Source of the DNA: Actinomycetota bacterium
GTDB lineage: Bacteria; Actinomycetota; Actinomycetes; S36-B12
NCBI GenBank assembly: GCA_009702725.1
Contig: WLHM01000066.1
Coordinates: forward strand, 1-6,830
Reading direction: 5' to 3'
Length of the DNA stretch: 6,830 nt
Part shown: positions 1 through 6,405 of the stretch, one piece after another
Numbering within the stretch: the first letter of the stretch is position 1
How the letters are laid out: every line of letters begins with the position of its first letter
Notes under the pieces: model-generated
What the model was told of the DNA's origin: nothing
Seen by the model: the letters and a program-made list of their open reading frames with translations, nothing else
Databases searched by the model: none
Translations under genes and position numbers: made by a program

Positions 1-1190
1 GAGTTGGATTTGTGACGCTGCCGGATTAGCGCGAAAGCGGAGATCACGGCCGGGACGCTTAGCGCCCACAGCCACCATGGCGCCGTTGCTGGGCCGGCTG
101 CAATGATTGATTGCTTGTCACCGCTTTTGTTGGAGCGGCTGGTGTTTTTCGAATCCGCGGCACTTTTCGAAGCCTCGGCATTTTTCGAAGTGTCGGCCCC
201 CGACGCTGTCGCTGCGCGGGCTGTGGCAAATTCATCATCGGTGAGGGGATTAACCAACACGCCGACCGGTGTCACAAAATCTTGGTTCTTAAACCCCCAG
301 GTAAGCGCCTTCCGTGCTGCATCTGCGGATGCCTCATGAATCCCCATGAGAGCAACTACCAGGGTGCGATCCCCGCGCTGTGCTAATCCGATAAAGGTGC
401 GGCCAGCATTTGTGGTGTAGCCGGTCTTTAGTCCGATCATCCCTTTGTAGCCACTTAGGAGCAACCGGTTTTCGTTGTAGATGGTTCGGGTGCGTTGACC
501 TCGCCAAGGGAACTCGTACCGCTTCGCGCTTGCAATTTCAATAATTTCTGGGTAGGCCAAACTAGCCCGCGCGAACAGGGCCAGGTCGTACGCACTTGAA
601 ACCTGACCAGGGGCATCAAGCCCACTTGGGTTTTTGGCCAAGGTGTCAGCCGCCTGCAATCGAGCAGCATTCTGATTCATTTGATCTACCGTGCCGGCTA
701 CCGACCCGGCGGCTCGGGCCAAGGCCAAAGCTGCATCATTGCCGCTTGGTAAAAACAGGCCGTAAAACAGGTCGCGGACGGTGTAGGTCTTGCCGGCCTT
801 TAGGCCAACTCGGGAGCCATAGGTATTCGCATCACCGTCGGTGGCCAGGTAGGGCTGGTCCATTGATAACTGCGGTATTACCGTCAAGGCCGTCAAAGTC
901 TTCAGGGTGCTCGCGGGGGCACGTTGCAGGTGGGCTTTTTTCGCAGCCAGAATTTCACCGGTATTCGCGTCTGCTAGCACCCATGAGTCAGCCCAAATAG
1001 GGGGGAGGGGCTGGGCGCCGGTACCTAAATTCACCTGACGACCTGGAGCCGAGAGCTGCTCGCCACCAATGGTGCCTTGGCTAGCGGGCGGGTCGGCGGA
1101 CGCCGGCCCGGCGAACAAAGTTGCCACGGATCCAAAGCCGATGGCAATTGCGGCTGCCAGGAGCAAGGCCGGTCTGGGCGTAAATCGCAT
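1..1190 (-). CDS. D-alanyl-D-alanine carboxypeptidase (peptidase S11, DacA/DacB-type penicillin-binding protein), 3' end cut by the window edge
   Basis: The product removes the terminal D-Ala from peptidoglycan stem pentapeptides outside the cell membrane. The reading frame is open from ATG at 1190 to the edge (396 full codons, no stop), so only the extreme C-terminus is missing. Residues 1-32 form a signal peptide with an A-S-A cleavage site. The three penicillin-binding motifs are present: S94-x-x-K97 in the context PASTLK (nucleophile Ser94), S149-G-N151, and K255-T-G257. The catalytic domain ends near residue 316. A Ser/Lys/Ala-rich linker (about 330-362) follows, then a hydrophobic helix (about 371-389) and the basic tail RQRHK, which suggests a C-terminal membrane anchor as in actinobacterial DacB1-like proteins. 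I see no separate PBP5 C-terminal domain. An in-frame TAG lies 9 bases upstream of the ATG, with no start codon between them, so no longer start exists. The Shine-Dalgarno (AGGG, 4-base spacing) is weak. It is divergent from sdhC. The family is certain; dacA versus dacB naming is not. Confidence 0.95.
   Translation of the reverse strand, partial: MRFTPRPALLLAAAIAIGFGSVATLFAGPASADPPASQGTIGGEQLSAPGRQVNLGTGAQPLPPIWADSWVLADANTGEILAAKKAHLQRAPASTLKTLTALTVIPQLSMDQPYLATDGDANTYGSRVGLKAGKTYTVRDLFYGLFLPSGNDAALALARAAGSVAGTVDQMNQNAARLQAADTLAKNPSGLDAPGQVSSAYDLALFARASLAYPEIIEIASAKRYEFPWRGQRTRTIYNENRLLLSGYKGMIGLKTGYTTNAGRTFIGLAQRGDRTLVVALMGIHEASADAARKALTWGFKNQDFVTPVGVLVNPLTDDEFATARAATASGADTSKNAEASKSAADSKNTSRSNKSGDKQSIIAAGPATAPWWLWALSVPAVISAFALIRQRHKSN
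145..198 (-). repeat. Three tandem 18-bp units inside the carboxypeptidase linker
   Basis: On the plus strand three consecutive 18-base units (145-162, 163-180, 181-198) share a TTTTCGAA core and a CGGC end. In the carboxypeptidase frame they encode a hexapeptide three times, residues 331-348: GADTSK, NAEASK, SAADSK. The repeat lies between the catalytic domain and the C-terminal membrane helix, so it probably acts as a flexible, charged spacer whose length can vary by slippage. The units have diverged at several positions, so the array is not freshly duplicated. Confidence 0.7.
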
Positions 1191-1191
1191 A

Positions 1192-1206
1192 GTGCCCTAA
1201 GGGTAC
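1192..1206. promoter_or_regulatory. Interrupted palindrome touching the carboxypeptidase start
   Basis: The 15-base stretch GTGCCCTAAGGGTAC is symmetric at six of seven base pairs around a central A (only G1194/T1204 does not pair). It begins one base upstream of the carboxypeptidase ATG and overlaps its weak AGGG ribosome binding site. With a one-base centre it cannot fold into a sensible RNA hairpin, so if functional it would be a protein operator on DNA. I cannot name a regulator, and a chance palindrome is possible. Confidence 0.25.
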
Positions 1207-1227
1207 GTTGCCAACCGCCAAAAAGCC

Positions 1228-1243
1228 TGTGACGAACCTCCCA
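1228..1243. promoter_or_regulatory. Candidate CRP/GlxR-family binding site in the divergent promoter region
   Basis: TGTGACGAACCTCCCA matches the CRP-type palindrome TGTGA-N6-TCACA at nine of ten fixed positions (one mismatch, in the right half). Its centre is about 80 bp upstream of the sdhC ATG and about 45 bp upstream of the divergent carboxypeptidase ATG. That is compatible with activation of sdhC from an upstream position or control of the minus-strand promoter. In Corynebacterium the CRP homologue GlxR is known to bind the sdhCAB promoter region, which makes the location plausible. The spacer lacks the preferred central TA, and no convincing -35/-10 pair could be fixed beside it. Confidence 0.35.
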
Positions 1244-1253
1244 CACTTGGAGG
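1237..1253. promoter_or_regulatory. Short inverted repeat CCTCC-N7-GGAGG of unknown role
   Basis: The arms 1237-1241 and 1249-1253 are perfect 5-bp complements with a 7-base loop, and the element overlaps the right half of the CRP-like site. In either transcript it could form a small hairpin. The stem is short and has no following T-run on either strand, so it is not a terminator. It is recorded because it is one of the few structures in the 124-bp region between the divergent genes. Confidence 0.2.
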
Positions 1254-1299
1254 CTGCGCCGCCCTTGGTAAACCAGTACATTTCAGATCACACATAGTT

Positions 1300-1307
1300 G
1301 AAAGGGG
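1300..1307 (+). promoter_or_regulatory. Ribosome binding site of sdhC
   Basis: GAAAGGGG ends 7 bases before the ATG at 1315. It is a good purine-rich Shine-Dalgarno and fixes the sdhC start. Upstream of it, 1260-1299 must hold the operon promoter (or it lies further left), but no clear -35/-10 pair with 16-18 bp spacing is visible. Confidence 0.7.
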
Positions 1308-1314
1308 TTCCGCA

Positions 1315-2127
1315 ATGAGCGGAGTCACGACAGCGCCGCTAGATGGTGGTGTTTCCGGGGAAAAGCGGGCCGATATCAAGGCTCGCACCTTTCGCACCGA
1401 CCGCTGGTGGATTCAGCCCGCGATCGTGGTGGCTGCACTTTTAGCCTTCATTGTCTACTCAACTTGGCGGGCATTTGAGAACGCCTACTACTTCTCCGAG
1501 CCGCTAATCTCACCCTTTTACTCGCCCTGCCTTGCGACCTCATGCGTTTCAGGTTCGAGTAGCTGGACCCCATTTGGCTCCTGGTGGGTGCTCTCGCCAG
1601 CCTTATTAATTTTGATTTTCCCACTGGGTTTTCGGATGACCTGCTATTACTACCGCAAGACCTATTATCGGGCTTTTTGGTTGTCACCGCCGGCCTGCGC
1701 GGTCAGTGAGCCGCATAAGAAGTACACCGGTGAAACCCGCGCTCCATTGATCCTGCAGAACAGTCACCGCTATTTCTTTATCGCTGGTCTGGTCTTCAAT
1801 GTCATCTTGACCTACGACGTCTTGATCGCCTTTCGCAATGGTGAGGGAGAATGGGGTCACATGAGTGTCGGTACCTTGATCCTCGCCGCAAACGCCACTT
1901 TCCTGTGGTTGTACTCAGCTTCGTGCCACACCTGCCGGCACGTCATGGGCGGACGCTTGAAGAACTTCTCCAAGCATCCGGTGCGCTACAAGGCCTGGAC
2001 CTACGTCTCGAAACTTAATGCCCACCACCCGCGCTTTGCATGGATCTCGCTAGTTGGTGTGGCACTGACCGATCTGTACGTGCGCGAGGTTGCAATCGGC
2101 GCAATTCCGAACCTCTACTTCTTCTAG
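1315..2127 (+). CDS. sdhC: Succinate dehydrogenase membrane-anchor subunit, mycobacterial Sdh1 type (probable Rieske-type cluster protein)
   Basis: This 270-residue subunit anchors SdhAB in the membrane and passes electrons from succinate to quinone. Hydrophobic segments lie at about 34-54, 92-107, 151-173, 184-202 and 239-258, giving five predicted helices. It resembles the anchor of mycobacterial Sdh1 (Rv0249c family) as I remember it. Shared patterns include RTDRWW (27-32), FYSPC with a second Cys five residues on (C72, C77), TCYYYRK (109-115), EPHKKYTGETR (132-142), LILQNSHRYFF (145-155) and CHTCRH (204-209) leading into GGRLKNFSKHPVRY. Cys72, 77, 110, 128, 204 and 207 with His151, 205 and 209 are the candidate metal ligands. 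Cryo-EM of Mycobacterium smegmatis Sdh1 showed a membrane-embedded Rieske-type [2Fe-2S] cluster in this subunit; which residues bind it here is inference. It is unlike the short SdhC/SdhD pair of proteobacteria. It is the first gene of the operon, with a strong ribosome binding site. Confidence 0.93.
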   Translation: MSGVTTAPLDGGVSGEKRADIKARTFRTDRWWIQPAIVVAALLAFIVYSTWRAFENAYYFSEPLISPFYSPCLATSCVSGSSSWTPFGSWWVLSPALLILIFPLGFRMTCYYYRKTYYRAFWLSPPACAVSEPHKKYTGETRAPLILQNSHRYFFIAGLVFNVILTYDVLIAFRNGEGEWGHMSVGTLILAANATFLWLYSASCHTCRHVMGGRLKNFSKHPVRYKAWTYVSKLNAHHPRFAWISLVGVALTDLYVREVAIGAIPNLYFF

Positions 2128-2132
2128 GCCGC

Positions 2133-2138
2133 GAAGGG
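2133..2138 (+). promoter_or_regulatory. Ribosome binding site of sdhA
   Basis: GAAGGG lies 7 bases before the sdhA ATG within the 18-bp sdhC-sdhA gap. The gap holds nothing else, so sdhA depends on transcription from upstream. Confidence 0.65.
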
Positions 2139-2145
2139 TATCTCC

Positions 2146-4059
2146 ATGGCAGACATCGAGCACCATAAGTACGACGTCGTTGTTATCGGTGCAGGTGGTG
2201 CAGGGCTACGTGCGGCGATTGAGTCGCGCGAACTCGGCAAGACCACCGCGATCATCAGCAAGTCGCTTTTTGGCAAGGCGCACACCGTCATGGCCGAGGG
2301 CGGTATCGCTGCGTCAATGGGCAACGTCAACAGCAACGACAACTGGCAGGTGCACTTTCGCGACACGATGCGCGGGGGCAAGTACTTGAACGACTACCGG
2401 ATGGCCGAACTGCATGCCAAAGAGGCACCGGATCGGGTATGGGAGTTGGAGGAGTGGGGCGCGCTTTTTGATCGCACTCCGGAAGGCAAAATCAGCCAGC
2501 GCAACTTCGGTGGGCACGAGTACCCGCGCTTAGCTCACGTGGGCGACCGCACCGGCCTTGAACTCATTCGCACCCTGCAACAAAAAGTTGTGCAACTGCA
2601 GCAGCAAGATAAAAAACTCAGCGGTGATTACGAGTCACGTATCAAGGTATTTGCCGAGTGCACAATCACTGACATTTTGATCACTGGCGAAGGTGAGAAT
2701 CGCCGGGTTGCCGGTGCCTTCGGCTACTGGCGTGAGTCAGGTCAGTTCGTGCTTTTCGAGACTGCCGCCGTAGTTATCGCAACCGGAGGTATTGGTAAGT
2801 CCTTCAAAGTCACGAGTAACTCCTGGGAGTACACCGGTGACGGCCACGCGCTGGCCATGCGCGCCGGTGGGTCACTTGTCAATATGGAGTTCGTCCAGTT
2901 CCATCCAACGGGCATGGTCTGGCCACTTAGTGTCAAGGGCATTTTGGTTACCGAATCCGTTCGCGGTGACGGTGGCATCTTGACCAACTCCGAGGGCCGG
3001 CGCTTTATGTTCGATTACATCCCGCCAGTATTCGAGAAGCAGTACGCCAAGACCGAGGAAGAAGCCGATCGCTGGTATACCGATCCCGATAACAACAAGC
3101 GTCCACCAGAATTGCTACCGCGCGATGAAGTTGCGCGAGCGATCAACACGGAAGTGAAGGCCGGACGGGGATCGCCGCACGGTGGCGTGTTCCTTGATGT
3201 TTCAAAGCGGCTCCCGGCCGAGGCCATCAAAGCCAAACTGCCGTCGATGTGGCATCAATTCAAAGAACTTGCCGATGTCGATATCACCTTAGAGGCGATG
3301 GAGGTCGGGCCGACTTGTCATTACGTGATGGGCGGTGTCGAGGTTGAACCCGATACCGCCGCGGCGGTCGGAGTGCAGGGCCTGTTCTCGGCCGGCGAGG
3401 CGGCCGGGGGCCTACATGGGTCCAACCGGTTGGGCGGTAACTCGCTATCTGATTTGCTGGTATTTGGCCGCCGTGCCGGGATGGGCGCTGTTGCGTACCT
3501 AGCTGATCTCGATGCAGCAGGTGGCCGGCCTGCGGTGAACCAAGCCGATGTTGATGCGGCTGCGGCTGCGGCATTGGCGCCCTTTGGGCACGATGGTGGC
3601 GAGAACCCCTACACGATCCAGCAAGATCTGCAGCAACTCATGAATGATCTGGTTGGCATCATTCGCACGGCTGACGAAATGCAGTCGGCTCTGGAGCGGC
3701 TAAATGCACTCAAAGCGCGGGCCGCCACACTGAGTGTGCCAGGTGGTAGGGCCTACAACCCAGGCTGGCACTTGGCCCTTGATCTCCAGAACATGTTGGT
3801 GGTATCAGAGTGCATCGCAAAGTCGGCTTTGGCTCGTGAGGAGTCACGTGGGGGTCATACCCGCGATGACTTCCCGGTCATGGAACCAAATTGGCGATCA
3901 ATAGTTATGATTTGCCGCCTTGACGGCAATGATGTCGAAGTTGTTAAACAGGACCTACCTTGGATGCGCGATGAGTTGGTCACGCTATTTGATGTTTCCG
4001 AACTTCGTAAGTACATGACCGAAGCCGAAATCAGCCGAATTCCCGGAAAGGTGGCATAG
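2146..4059 (+). CDS. sdhA: Succinate dehydrogenase flavoprotein subunit
   Basis: This 637-residue cytoplasmic-face subunit oxidises succinate to fumarate with covalently bound FAD and hands electrons to SdhB. The Rossmann nucleotide motif GAGGAG is at 15-20, after the strand DVVVI. His46 in AHTVMAEGG aligns with the histidine that carries FAD covalently in Sdh and fumarate reductase. Active-site residues by comparison with E. coli FrdA are His253 (QFHPTG), the proton-shuttling Arg326 (LLPRDEVARA), His392 (HYVMGG) and Arg428 (HGSNRLGGNSL). The C-terminal helical part runs from about 485 and includes the NPGWHLALDLQNML stretch (538-551). Its length suits the mycobacterial Sdh1 flavoprotein (about 640 residues) more than the ~590-residue E. 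coli SdhA. Fumarate reductase activity cannot be excluded from sequence, but operon context and anchor type favour succinate oxidation. The gene is intact and ends 2 bp before sdhB. Confidence 0.97.
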   Translation: MADIEHHKYDVVVIGAGGAGLRAAIESRELGKTTAIISKSLFGKAHTVMAEGGIAASMGNVNSNDNWQVHFRDTMRGGKYLNDYRMAELHAKEAPDRVWELEEWGALFDRTPEGKISQRNFGGHEYPRLAHVGDRTGLELIRTLQQKVVQLQQQDKKLSGDYESRIKVFAECTITDILITGEGENRRVAGAFGYWRESGQFVLFETAAVVIATGGIGKSFKVTSNSWEYTGDGHALAMRAGGSLVNMEFVQFHPTGMVWPLSVKGILVTESVRGDGGILTNSEGRRFMFDYIPPVFEKQYAKTEEEADRWYTDPDNNKRPPELLPRDEVARAINTEVKAGRGSPHGGVFLDVSKRLPAEAIKAKLPSMWHQFKELADVDITLEAMEVGPTCHYVMGGVEVEPDTAAAVGVQGLFSAGEAAGGLHGSNRLGGNSLSDLLVFGRRAGMGAVAYLADLDAAGGRPAVNQADVDAAAAAALAPFGHDGGENPYTIQQDLQQLMNDLVGIIRTADEMQSALERLNALKARAATLSVPGGRAYNPGWHLALDLQNMLVVSECIAKSALAREESRGGHTRDDFPVMEPNWRSIVMICRLDGNDVEVVKQDLPWMRDELVTLFDVSELRKYMTEAEISRIPGKVA

Positions 4060-4061
4060 AG

Positions 4062-4820
4062 ATGGCGCATGAGGCCAAATTCCGCGTCTGGCGGGGCGAT
4101 GCCGGTGAAGGAGCTCTGAAGGACTACAGCGTAGACGTGAATGAGGGTGAAGTCGTCCTTGACGTAATCCAACGCATTCAGGCGACCCAAGCCTCAGACC
4201 TCGCGGTGCGCTGGAACTGCAAAGCCGGTAAATGCGGCTCCTGCAGCGCTGAAGTCAATGGTCGTCCGCGCCTAATGTGCATGACGCGCATGAATACCTT
4301 TGCTGATGATGAGGTTATAACGGTAACCCCACTTCGCGCCTTCCCGACTATTCGCGATCTGGTAACGGACGTCTCATTCAACTATGAGAAGGCGCGCGAA
4401 GTCACAGCGTTTACGCCTCCGGAGGGGCTGAAGCCGGGCGAGTATCGAATGCAGCAAGAGGATGTCGCGCGCAGCCAAGAATTCCGTAAATGCATCGAGT
4501 GCTTCCTGTGTCAGAACACCTGCCATGCCATCCGCGATCACGAAGACAATATGACTAGTTTTGCTGGGCCACGTGTTTTGATGCGCGTAGCTGAACTGGA
4601 AATGCATCCACTCGATGTGGCCGATCGCAAGCATGAGGCCCAGGAAGTCCTGGGTCTGGGTTACTGCAATATCACCAAGTGCTGCACCGAAGTTTGCCCA
4701 GAGCACATCAAGATCACCGACAACGCATTGATTCCACTTAAGGAGCGGGTAGTCGATGTTAAGTACGACCCCATCACTTGGCTGGGTCGCAAGATCCGGG
4801 TACGTAGCGACAAGGATTAG
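4062..4820 (+). CDS. sdhB: Succinate dehydrogenase iron-sulfur subunit
   Basis: This 252-residue protein carries electrons from the SdhA flavin towards the membrane subunit through three Fe-S centres. The N-terminal ferredoxin-like domain holds [2Fe-2S] ligands C53, C58, C61 and C73 (CKAGKCGSC and LMC). The C-terminal domain has C144-x2-C147-x2-C150 and C212 for the [4Fe-4S] cluster, and C154, C202 and C208 for the [3Fe-4S] cluster, with spacing equal to E. coli SdhB (six and four residues between the last three cysteines). C207 is an extra cysteine next to C208. The ATG lies two bases after the sdhA stop. Its Shine-Dalgarno (GGAAAGG, 4045-4051) is inside the end of sdhA, so the two subunits are probably made at matched levels by coupled translation. 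The stop codon lies 4 bp before the mutase start. Confidence 0.97.
   Translation: MAHEAKFRVWRGDAGEGALKDYSVDVNEGEVVLDVIQRIQATQASDLAVRWNCKAGKCGSCSAEVNGRPRLMCMTRMNTFADDEVITVTPLRAFPTIRDLVTDVSFNYEKAREVTAFTPPEGLKPGEYRMQQEDVARSQEFRKCIECFLCQNTCHAIRDHEDNMTSFAGPRVLMRVAELEMHPLDVADRKHEAQEVLGLGYCNITKCCTEVCPEHIKITDNALIPLKERVVDVKYDPITWLGRKIRVRSDKD
4812..4816 (+). promoter_or_regulatory. Ribosome binding site that fixes the GTG start of the mutase
   Basis: AAGGA, inside the last codons of sdhB, stands 8 bases before GTG at 4825. An in-frame TAA (4822-4824) sits directly before that GTG, so no upstream start is possible. The nearby ATG at 4829 is in a different frame that closes after 71 codons without any mutase sequence. 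The mutase therefore starts at GTG. Confidence 0.7.
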
Positions 4821-4824
4821 TTAA

Positions 4825-6405
4825 GTGCATGGGTCAACCCAGTCGGGGCCGCCCATTAGCCCGGTATATGGCCCGGAGACACTTGCTGATTGGGATGAAG
4901 CTGCGAAGCTGGGGGTGCCGGGGGAGTACCCGTTCACCCGCGGTGTTTACGCTTCGATGTACACCGGTCGGCCTTGGACGATGCGGCAGTACGCAGGGTT
5001 TGGCACCGCGATTGAATCAAATGAGCGCTACCGACAGTTACTAAATGCCGGTACCACTGGATTATCAGTTGCCTTTGATCTGCCAACCCAAATGGGCTAC
5101 GACTCAGATCACCCGTTAGCGCACGGTGAGGTCGGCAAAGTTGGCGTAGCAATCGATTCAATCGTAGACATGCGGATCCTATTCGATGGCATTGCCCTCG
5201 ATGAGGTGTCGACATCAATGACTATTAATTCAACCGCCGCGGTGTTGCTTTTGCTCTATCAGTTGGTTGCCGAAGAAAAGGGAGTATCGGCTGACCAGCT
5301 GAGTGGCACCATCCAAAATGACGTGTTGAAGGAGTACATAGCGCGCGGTACTTATATATATCCTCCAGCGCAGTCCCTTCGATTGATCACCGATATCTTC
5401 ACGTACTGCCGTAATGAGATTCCCAAATGGAATACCATCTCGATCTCCGGCTACCATATGGCCGAGGCTGGAGCCACCCCAGTTCAGGAAATCGCCTTCA
5501 CTCTTGCCGACGGCATCGAATACGTAAAGGCTGCTATTGCATCAGGCCAAGACGTTGATGAGTTTGCTCCGCGTCTGGCATTCTTTTTCGTCTCCCGAAC
5601 AACGATCCTCGAAGAGGTCGCGAAGTTTCGTGCAGCGCGCCGGATGTGGGCCAAGATCATGCGTGAACGTTTCGGCGCGAAGGATCCGAAGTCATGGATG
5701 CTGCGGTTTCACACCCAGACTGCCGGCGTCCAGTTAACGGCTCAGCAGCCTGAAGTGAATATGGTCCGCGTTGCGGTTCAGGGTTTGGCTGCCGCACTTG
5801 GTGGCACCCAGTCGCTCCACACCAACTCTTTCGATGAGGCGATGGCATTGCCAAGTGAAAAAGCGGCACGCCTGGCGCTGCGCACTCAGCAGGTACTCGC
5901 CTTTGAGACCGATATTTGTGAAACGGTTGACCCGTTTGCCGGTTCATATGTCATTGAGTCACTGACCGACGATATTGAAACAGCCGCAACAGCATTGATC
6001 GCGCGCATCGACGATATGGGTGGAGCAGTAGCTGCCATCGAACAAGGTTTCCAAAAAGCTGAGATCGAGCGCTCGGCCTATGACATTGCACTGCAAATTG
6101 ATAGTGGCACGCGAGTAGTTGTTGGCCTTAACAAATTCACCACCGATGACAAAGAGCATTACCCCCCACTTCGGGTGAACCCTGCGATCGAGGCCGAGCA
6201 ATCGGCTCGGCTTGCGACTTTGAGGGAAAGCCGCGATAACGGCGAAGTCGAAAGACTGCTTGCTGTTATCCGCGAAACCGCAAAAGGCGATAGCAACTTG
6301 CTATACCCGATGCGTGATGCCCTTAAAGCCCTTGCAACCGTTGGCGAAGTCTCCGATGCATTGCGCGATGTTTGGGGCTTATTCGAACCAACTGATCGGT
6401 TCTAA
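4825..6405 (+). CDS. Methylmalonyl-CoA mutase family, catalytic (large) subunit of the two-chain type
   Basis: The 526 residues form the acyl-CoA-binding TIM-barrel domain of adenosylcobalamin-dependent acyl-CoA mutases. It likely interconverts (R)-methylmalonyl-CoA and succinyl-CoA in propionyl-CoA metabolism. Conserved stretches include [12 protein letters not shown] (35-46), [12 protein letters not shown] (49-60), [19 protein letters not shown] (79-97), [21 protein letters not shown] (161-181), [13 protein letters not shown] (206-218) and [14 protein letters not shown] (326-339). Residues matching substrate contacts of Propionibacterium mutase are kept: Thr52, Arg54, Tyr56 (Tyr89 there), Ser81, Arg174 (Arg207) and His211 (His244). 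Isobutyryl-CoA mutase has Phe and Gln at the Tyr56 and Arg174 positions. 2-Hydroxyisobutyryl-CoA mutase has Ile at Tyr56 and Asp at Ala83. Methylmalonyl- or ethylmalonyl-CoA specificity is therefore favoured. The cobalamin-binding domain (DxHxxG) is absent, so a separate small subunit must be encoded outside the window. The N-terminus is short: only about 12 residues precede PVYGPETL. The start is GTG and the gene overlaps the next one by one base. Confidence 0.93.
   Translation: MHGSTQSGPPISPVYGPETLADWDEAAKLGVPGEYPFTRGVYASMYTGRPWTMRQYAGFGTAIESNERYRQLLNAGTTGLSVAFDLPTQMGYDSDHPLAHGEVGKVGVAIDSIVDMRILFDGIALDEVSTSMTINSTAAVLLLLYQLVAEEKGVSADQLSGTIQNDVLKEYIARGTYIYPPAQSLRLITDIFTYCRNEIPKWNTISISGYHMAEAGATPVQEIAFTLADGIEYVKAAIASGQDVDEFAPRLAFFFVSRTTILEEVAKFRAARRMWAKIMRERFGAKDPKSWMLRFHTQTAGVQLTAQQPEVNMVRVAVQGLAAALGGTQSLHTNSFDEAMALPSEKAARLALRTQQVLAFETDICETVDPFAGSYVIESLTDDIETAATALIARIDDMGGAVAAIEQGFQKAEIERSAYDIALQIDSGTRVVVGLNKFTTDDKEHYPPLRVNPAIEAEQSARLATLRESRDNGEVERLLAVIRETAKGDSNLLYPMRDALKALATVGEVSDALRDVWGLFEPTDRF

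Noticed and set aside
596..1000. Plus-strand open frame of 134 codons opposite the carboxypeptidase
   Set aside because: It lies entirely antisense to a well-supported gene with all three penicillin-binding motifs, and its Arg/Pro/Ser-rich translation looks like a frame shadow.
1237..1253. Possible rho-independent terminator in the divergent region
   Set aside because: The stem is only 5 bp, has no T-run on either side, and lies between divergent 5' ends where no terminator is expected.
1031..1281. Minus-strand starts at 1246 and 1281 as possible longer carboxypeptidase starts
   Set aside because: Both are in other frames. An in-frame TAG at 1197-1199 blocks any extension of the carboxypeptidase frame, and the ATG at 1190 begins a good signal peptide.
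4374..4706. Minus-strand open frame of 110 codons within sdhB
   Set aside because: It is antisense to the cysteine-cluster region of sdhB, with no ribosome binding site considered and no domain recognised.
4829..5044. ATG at 4829 opening a 71-codon frame near the mutase start
   Set aside because: It is in the wrong frame. The GTG at 4825, with AAGGA 8 bases upstream, leads directly into conserved mutase sequence.
5350..5365. TATATATAT tract as a promoter inside the mutase
   Set aside because: It encodes the conserved TYIYPP segment of the mutase and has no convincing -35 partner or downstream start.
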